A stretch of DNA of 64,000 bases from Bombyx mori (taxonomy: Eukaryota > Arthropoda > Insecta > Lepidoptera > Bombycidae), in contig NC_085128.1 in assembly GCF_030269925.1 (NCBI RefSeq), forward strand, positions 4,404,501-4,468,500. Direction: 5' to 3'. The notes beneath the pieces are model-generated. The model was not told where the DNA came from, made no database searches, and worked only from the letters and a program-made list of their open reading frames with translations. Positions 23,601 to 32,600 of this stretch are shown piece after piece. Position 1 is the stretch's first letter, and every line of letters starts with the position of its first letter. The position numbers and the translations under genes were made by a program.

Positions 23601-26600
23601 GACGTCCTCGGTCGCGATTCACCCAGTCCGAGAAGACCAGGCGGATCGCCTCGACGGTCAGTCGCCCGTAGGCGGAGTCCGCCAGGCGGCGAAACCACGC
23701 CTCGAGCACGGCACGCCGAGATTGAAGCTTCCGCGCACGAACTTCCGCCGCGCCGGGACGCGGCTCCTCCCTGGAGCGGAAATCACATCGCCACGCATAA
23801 TCCGCAGCGAGCGCCTCCGCTTCCAGGTGTCAGGGAGGCGCCCGGCAAATAAATTTTACCTAGGGCAACTCCTTCAATATTATCAATGTAGCTTAGTCAT
23901 GCTAATTTCTTTTTATTTATAATTTTAATTATCCCACCATTAAAATACCCTTAAATTTTATAATAAGTATGTAAAAATGAAATGTTTTTTTCTATAGATG
24001 TTTTACGTTTGATCTGTCCCCCGTCAGACGGATTCCTTTTGTTTGTTTTAAGTTTATTTTATACAAAAGTTTAGGTCTTTTATTTATCGATTGAGGCACT
24101 ACAAAGTCTGCCGGGTCAACTAGTCCCCAATAAAAATTATAAATACTTTTTTCCAATTTTCCTGTATTTTTTAAATATTTAAAGACCAAATGCTTAAAAT
24201 ATCACTTTATGTAATAAAAATGACTTCAATCTGGTCTCAAAGCAGGCTCCAATACTCTTAACACCAGGAGAATGTAGAGCGTCTTAACTAGGTGGCAAAA
24301 TAAGGCAACTTTTTAATCAACATGAATGCATAATTTAAAAAAAATCAAATTAAAATTTTCTTCCTAAATTTTTAACTTTACCATACAAGCTTCCAAAAAT
24401 GCTGTAGCACCATGAAACTGTAATTAAGACGATAGATGCCACTCGGGCTACTACAGCAAGACGGGATTACTACTACAAATAAACTGATAAATGTAAGCCA
24501 CTCCTTAAAACTGAAAGACTAACTTAAATATACAGTGTGTTTTTTTTTTAAATAGTGTGTTAACAGTCTTTTCCTTTTTTTACAGTATAAGCATCAATCC
24601 TGCTGTGCAAAATGGTTTCGCGACTAGCGGAGAAGGAGGTAGTGTGCGTCTATGGACTGGAGGTGACTGCATAAGGGAAATACGGCTTCCGGTGCAATCT
24701 GTGTGGAGTGTTACTTGTTTGGAAAATGGAGATATTGTAACTGGTAACTCTTTATTGCATCACCATAATTATAGTATATATGTGATATTGTTCTAATAAG
24801 TTTGTGGTAGACTATTTTATGCAATAACTTGCTCGGAAATCTAGCACTACGGTAATAAATTGGAATCAAATTTAATAAGAATTTTCGACTAGCTATGATG
24901 ATTTTGATAAAGAGTCTTCCAGACTACTTTTGTCATAGACATATTATTATACATTAATATTCTTCATTGAATATTCTGTTATATTATTATAAAAATAAAA
25001 ATGTTGAACAGGTTCGAGTGACGGGGTTATACGAGTTTTTACAAAAGATCCAGCTCGTTTCGCAGATGAAGAAACAATTAAAAACTTTGAAGAGGAAGTG
25101 GAGAAAATACAGGCCTCCTCAGAACAAGAAATTGGTGGATTCAAAGTGTCCGAGTGAGTAGTAATTGATTGATACATAATTAAGAAAAATCGATTAAAAG
25201 TTTATATTACAAATGAATCCAAGCTATTTATAATACAAGTACAAAAACATAATGCGGTCAAAAATTTAAATTTGACGCCATACTGTGTAAAAGCAGTTAT
25301 CGTGTGGGGTCAAAGACCTAGCGCGAGAGCTGTTTTTCTTGATAATACGAATTCACTTTTTGTTTCTTACCTATACCTTGATTAAATGATAGCCTTGAGA
25401 GACCATTTCAGCGTAACCAGGCGAGTAAGTGAGCTCACGGGGCTCAAACCTGACGTTATTACTAAGTAGTAGTTGATTTAAAAATAAAAAAAACAGTTAA
25501 ATTGTTTTTTTATGGGTAGGACATCTCATCCCGCGTGTTTGCAATTTTACAATATTACACAATGTACTATTATTCTTATTTTCGTCGTGCCCAGGTTACC
25601 GGGTCCGGAAGTGCTACTGGAGCCCGGCAAGTCCGACGGCCAGACGAAGCTGGTGCGGAGAGGCGCCGCGGTCAAGTGCTACTCGTGGAGCGTCGCCGAG
25701 AACACGTGGAACGAGATAGGCGACGTCATGGGAGCCAACCCCGCCAGCGAGGGGAAGACCATGTACCAGGGGAAGGTAATGTTACATTATCAAAACACCG
25801 ACTTCCGCGGTGATGGGATAACATCGTGTAATAAAAATCAAACCCGCAAAATAATAATTTGCGTAATTACTGGTGGTAGGTCTTGTGAGTCCGCACGGGT
25901 GATTGATTGACTTGATTGTGATGAATTATTTTTTATTCTGAACATGCCTAAATACAAAAAAAAATGGAAAATTAGAGAAAGTTTAAATTCATTAAATCGT
26001 TACTTTTTTGGCCGCAAAATTGAAAACGATCCTAATATCCTAAATATCTTCTATAACCTAACAATTCATAAGTAGCTGCTTCGCGAACGAATCTAACTTG
26101 TGTGACTGTCATAACTAATCACGCAAATGTCTAAAGCTTTGTCAATTGTCCGTTCCAGGAATACGACTTCGTATTTAGCGTCGACATCAAAGACGGAGCC
26201 CCGCCTATTAAGCTTCCGTACAACAAGACCGAGGACCCCTGGGCGGCGGCGCAAGCCTTCATCCACAGGTTAGTACGGTGCACACTTGCCATGAGTGCGA
26301 GAGATCGCCTCACGGCATGAGACCGGTTGAGGTTATCGGCCTCGTGGTTACATAATTATACATCGTCGCAACGCGTACAGTCAGCAAAACAAACTACTCT
26401 TTTTTGTTAGGCCTGTAGTTATACTCAAACTAGCTGTTACTAGCGACTTCGCTCGCGTGGTCAAAGGAAAGTGTTATTTTAGTTTCCAGTGCCAATGACA
26501 AGTTTTTTCGGAATATAAATGCCTATGTCACTCGCCCGACACAATACAATCACTTTAAAAAAATCATTTCAACCCGATGCTTTGGTCTAATGTGAAAGAA

Positions 26601-29600
26601 AAACAAACAAAAAAAAACACTTTATGTTAATATAGAATACACTTTATAATATAGAATATATAGTATAATGAATCGAATGGAGATAACTTTTGCAGTTTGT
26701 GAACCGTCATACTAAATTGTTAGATTTTTTTATGTATGATATAATAATAGTTGAATTTGAAATTATTAAATTTGGAGTAATAGAATAATAAACATGATTA
26801 TGAAATAAGTAAAACAAAAATAAAAACGTAGCTGTCACAATATTGATTTAAATGTTGAAAAACAATATTTAACATTCGTGTATAATTTTGTTACAGAAAT
26901 GACCTGCCGCAGGGGTACTTGGAGCAAGTAGCCAACTTCATAATAACGAATGCGAAATTAGATTCACTTCCAGCTTCCAGTAACGGGTGAGAGATCAAAA
27001 TACAACTTTTTTTTTTTTTTTTGTTTTTATTGCTTAGATGGATGGACGAGCTCACAGCCCACCTGATGTTAAGTGGTTACTGGAGCCCATAGACATCTAC
27101 AACGTAAATGCACCACCCACCTTGAGATATAAGTTGTAAGGTCTCAGTATAGTTACAACGGCTACCCCACCCTTCGAACCGAAACGCATTACTGCTTCAC
27201 GGCAGAAATAGGCAGGGCGGTGGTACCTACCCGCGCGGACTCACAACAGGTCCTACCACCAGTAATTACGCAAATTATGATTTTGCGGGTTTCACTTTTA
27301 TTACACGATGTTATTCCTTCACCGTGGAAGTCAATCGTGAACATTTGTTGAGTACCGTAAAATGGGGCGATTAGGGACAAATTCCAACTTTATGAGCAAT
27401 TTTAAGGTAGTTGTTGATGTATATAATGCTATATCAGGATCAAAATGATTGAGTCTTGGGGGCATCTTTGTTGTCCAATTTAAAAATATGCAACTAGCAT
27501 CCCAGTTTAGGCAAAAAATGCAAAAATAGGTGTAATCCCTATTTACCCGAAAATTGCGGTTAATTGGGATGAAATGAGAAATTTGCTAGGGTTGGCACTA
27601 CTTTTATTTTTATATATAGTTTTAATTTATTTATTTATTTAGTTGCACCAACAAAGTGATCATCAATAAAAAAAAATTAAAAACTGACAAAAGTACATGG
27701 CAGACATCACCTCAATTATAGGTGCAATCGACAGTGCTGATATTTCTATCTGGGTTAAGAGATTAGGTGTGTCGGTTATTCCATGGATTAATCAGATGAA
27801 TACCCCCACTCTGAACAAATATTTAATATTTTATTAAGTATTACTTAGACATTTTTGTCCACCTTGAGATTTCATTGATCTTGTTACATGTCTCTGCAAA
27901 ATCGACTTACTTATATTAAATTGCTTATCTATTTCAACTAAAGACTTATTCCCAATTTCGCTTCGAATAAACCAGATTTTTAACAACAAATTTAAAAAAA
28001 ATTTGTTATAACTACATAGACAACCCTACAAACCTGTACCTATTTATACTTAGGTCGTTTCCATTTCACGTATTCTCATCCCAATTGACCCCTTTTTCGT
28101 TGTTATTTGTTCCTAAGGCCTTCCTTAATATCCCCAAAAACAACAGATTTTTACATGTATTTTTATTTAATCAAATACATTAAAACCAATAACAACTGAG
28201 ACTTACCTTTAATATATATGCTGGTTCAAACACTAAATAACGTTTATAAATCATAGTCGTCTTCTATTATTATTAAATAAATAAAAGAGAGCAAAGTTTC
28301 TAGCACTAAAATAATTACCACCACAGGAAGTTAATTTGAAACGCGATTTTTTATAAGTTAGCAGCTATTATCATGCATATTCAGAGTTGTTTTGTGAACT
28401 TTCAACATTCTACTATTAAACTACAAAAAATGGAAGATTTTGCAACGAATATAAAACTTATATTGAGCGTCGAAAGATTTTCCCGGTTTTTTCCCGATTC
28501 GCCTCTCAATCCCTAAACGCCCCATTTTACCGGTACGTATTTCATTAGAAAAATTGGTACCCGCCTGTGGGATTCGAACACCGGTGCATCGCTTCAACAC
28601 GAATGCACCGAACGTCTTATCTTTTAGGCCACGACGACTTCAAAACTTCATGACTTTATACATGTTTTCGTTTAGTTATTTATTATAACTAGAGGTAACA
28701 GTAGGTAGATTGACAGTAGGTCGTTGACGTCAAACGTAGAGGATAATATGGATATGCCTCCAAAATACCGGAGCTTCATATTTATTGTGATATTTGTTCC
28801 GGAATTTTGAAATTAGCTGTGTTTGAGGATAAAAACATATTAATAATATTAATCTGCGCTACCAGTGCTAGCTAATAGTGAAATAAATCAGTACTTTATT
28901 TTATACAAAAACACCTTGAAATAGTTACACCGTATTTTGTCCCTTTCTGTTGAATTAGAAATGACGCTTGTCAGTATGAGACAAAACTTAGACAGGGCTT
29001 TTTGTTACGTTATCTCATAAATATAGAAATTGTATCTGATGAGGATTAAAAATATATTTTTTCAATTAAAAAAAATCATTATGGATAAAATGGCATGTCC
29101 ATATTATAATATCTTGACGCAAGTATATAAAATCAATCTAGCTACTCCGACGACTGATTATAATAGAAATCATACAATAGTCATATCAATAATTCTTATT
29201 ACCATTAAGTCTTTAATTTCTATAATTAGAAAAGTATGACTCGTTGGCGCAGTAGTTACGACGAGTATCAATCAGTCCAATATTTTCATGAAGTAGGTAT
29301 TTAAAAAGAAAATGTATATAAGTATATATTTATTTATTTTTATTATAATTAATTTATTATAATCTATCTATAATTTAAAAAATATGTAATATAAATGCTG
29401 AAGATGTCGCATCTCTTATACACAGCATTCTCTATTACAAGAGCAATCTGATTTAAAGATGAAAAATGAAGAAAACCATAATACTACACATCGAAAAAGA
29501 AGTTTCACTGCATTCAACAAGTTGCACGCACACCGTTTTTATTTTTATTTTGTTAACTACCTTCACAACCTGTGTGTGTATATGTGCTTCAAAATGCCTC

Positions 29601-32600
29601 CATCGTAAAAATCGAATAAAACTTTTTTGTATATACAAATACCCTATTAGACTAATGGAAGTCCACAGCTTCGCAGATCCTCTGACGGGAGAGTCCCGGT
29701 ACGTGCCGGGCTCCGGGACCGCGGTCCCCGGCCTCCCGCCCCCCTCGTCCCGCGACCCCTTCACCGGCTCCGGCGCTTACGTCACGCAGGCTGCCATATC
29801 TACAGAGAAACCTTTTGTGCCGCACGACTCTTATATCAGGTAAAACTCACAGATACAGCCCACTGAGTTTCTCGCCGGATCTTCTCAGTGGGTCGCGTTT
29901 TCGATCCGGTGGTAGATCCTGCGAAGCACGGCTCTTGCTAGGGTCAGTGTTAGCATCACTCCGGTTTGAGCCCCGTGAGCTCACCTCCTAGTTAAGGTTA
30001 CGCTGAAATAGCCTCTCAAGGCTCTCAGCTTAGGTAAGGAAAAAAATATCAGGTAACGAAAACATTTTGATTAGCAACTTTGAGACTGAGACTTAAGAAG
30101 CCGCGCGATGTAAGGCAGGTTCGATGACGTCATTTGTGTGTTTAAAAGGAACATAAGCTTTTTACTTAAACTACTAAAGCAAAAGTCATCACTTCCATTA
30201 GAGTTAATTAGTTAAGGTAACGAAAACATTTTTATTCGCAACCTTGAGACTGAGACTTCAGAAGCCGCTAGGTGCAAGACTGGTTCGATGACGTCATTTG
30301 TGTGTTTCATAAGTTTTCTACTTAAAATTGTAACGCAAAAGTCAGTGGTTCCATTAATTAAATTTATTTAGTTTATAGTAAAATGTACAATTATTAAAAG
30401 CTTTTGTTAATGTGGTTACATGTGGTTACATTAATTTTAAACAACAAAGACATTTAGTGATTTTGTTTACATTCCACAAAATAATTTTTATAACCCTTGC
30501 AACCAAGTCTTTCTGGGCACCTGATTTAAATTAATTATTCAATTAACGAACCTTGATGTATTACGTATTCATAGTATTATTATTTATTTTAATAATTAAT
30601 TTATTAACTATTCAATAGAGAAGACAGTTTATGAATCTGTTTTATTTATTTATTTGAATTGATTTTTTATTATTTCAGATTTGATCAGGCGAATATAAAG
30701 GCAATATACGATAAACTAAGAGAATTCAACAGTAAAGTCGGCGACGGCCATAACCCGTTATCGGACGAGCAGCTACAGAACGTTGTTAAATTAGGAGAAC
30801 TGGTGAGTTTCTAGCTTGTTCTACAGAGTTCTAGAGTACAGTATTACCGGCCTGCTTGAGTTGTGTGCAGACGGGTCTATCATCTAAGTCACGGGTTCCC
30901 AAACTTATTTTGTCTACTGCCCACTTTGAGAATAAATTATTTTTAGCGCCCCCATTTATTAAAAACCACTATAGCGAGAGATTAAGCGGTTTCTAAGAGT
31001 CCCCCTAGATGAAAATACAAATCGCCTCCCAAACCTCTACACAACGCCCCCATAATTTGTCTAGGTCCCTTACCCCCCTTCTTTTGGCTCGCAGCGCTCA
31101 CAAAGCAGCGTTATCGCCCACTTTGGGAAAGGCTGATCCAAATAATAATAAAGAACTCGTGAGCAATTCACACGTGGTAGAAGTAAAACCTTTAAAAAAT
31201 TTTCTGCAACATAATGAGACGAATGTAAAATTTCGGGAAGAGGATAATTGTAGGTTTTAGTAATGATCACTAGTGATTCAAAGTTTGATAATTATTTTAC
31301 ATTTTATTCGTATATCTTAATTACATAGATTCATTCAGAATGTATTTAGTACGAATATTAGATACGAAGCAGAAGAGAATACCAAGAATATAAGAAACAA
31401 TAATGCTTTCTATCTCACTTTGTCCCACTTTAATGATCTTATGAATATATGTGTCTGTCTCTTTTTACTGTCGCTTTTTCGTTTCATCGACTTTCAAATC
31501 ACAACGATGCTAAAGAAGTTCTCACTGCAATAAAAACAATCTAGATAGAAATCTCAGACAATTGCATAATGCATTTTTACAATTGCAAGCAATTGAGGAC
31601 TTTGTCTTGTGCCCCGAAATAAATTAGGAAATAGACTTTCTGATATCTATGAAGAGTTCCTCTGCAAATAACAAGAAAATTCCGTATGACGTCATTTAGT
31701 AATTTAATAAAGAACTTTTTTTTTATAATTACTTATTTCAGAACAGCACTCACGATCCTGAAACGTTAACGTTATTGAAGAAAATGCTGGAATGGCCGAA
31801 AGGTAAAATCTTTTTTTTCTATTGCATTGATGGGTGGACGAGCTCACGGCCCACCTGATGCTAAGTGGTTACCGGAGCCCCATAGACATCTACAACGCAA
31901 ATGCCACCACCCACCTTGAGATAAGAGTTCTAAGGTCTCAGTATAGTCACAACGGCTGCCCCATCCTACAAACCGAAACGCATTACTGCTTCACGGCAGA
32001 AATAGGCGGGGTGGTGGTACCTACCCGTGCGGACTCAGCAGACGTCCTACCACCAGTACAAAGCTGTTAATTCGAAACTAGTGGTAGGAACTTCTATAGA
32101 ACTGAGACATTAGAACTTATATCTCAAGGTGGGTGGCGCATTTATGTTGTAGATGTCTATGGGATCCAGTAACCACTTAACACCAGTTGGGCTGTGAGCT
32201 CGTCCACCCATCTAAGCAATAAAAAATAATAATAATTCGAAACTGGTATCTGATGTGGAACATTGTTGCTTCCAGAGATATTGTTCCCGGTACTGGATGT
32301 AACAAGGCTGGCTGTCCGGAACAAACAGATCAACGCACAGATGTTCGACACTAAATACGGACCGAACTTTGTCCAGTATCTGCTCACATTGTTGGCGCCA
32401 GGTAACAAACGTCGCGTCCTGATACGTATTCACAAAATTATAATAAGCCCTCTTATAACACGGTACTCTTATAACGCGATTTTAGTTGCTCGTATAACAC
32501 GGGTATTACCCTATATAACGCGGGGATTTCAAACGTTATACTATTTCTGTGGTGTGATAAGAAATAATATCGTACGAGTTAAAATGATAATTTTTTTAAA

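Noticed and set aside
22655..23922. Several overlapping open frames on both strands in the GC-rich block
   Set aside because: The high GC content keeps many frames open. Only the minus frame 23709-23200 has protein features (LINE ORF2 end); the others are shadows.
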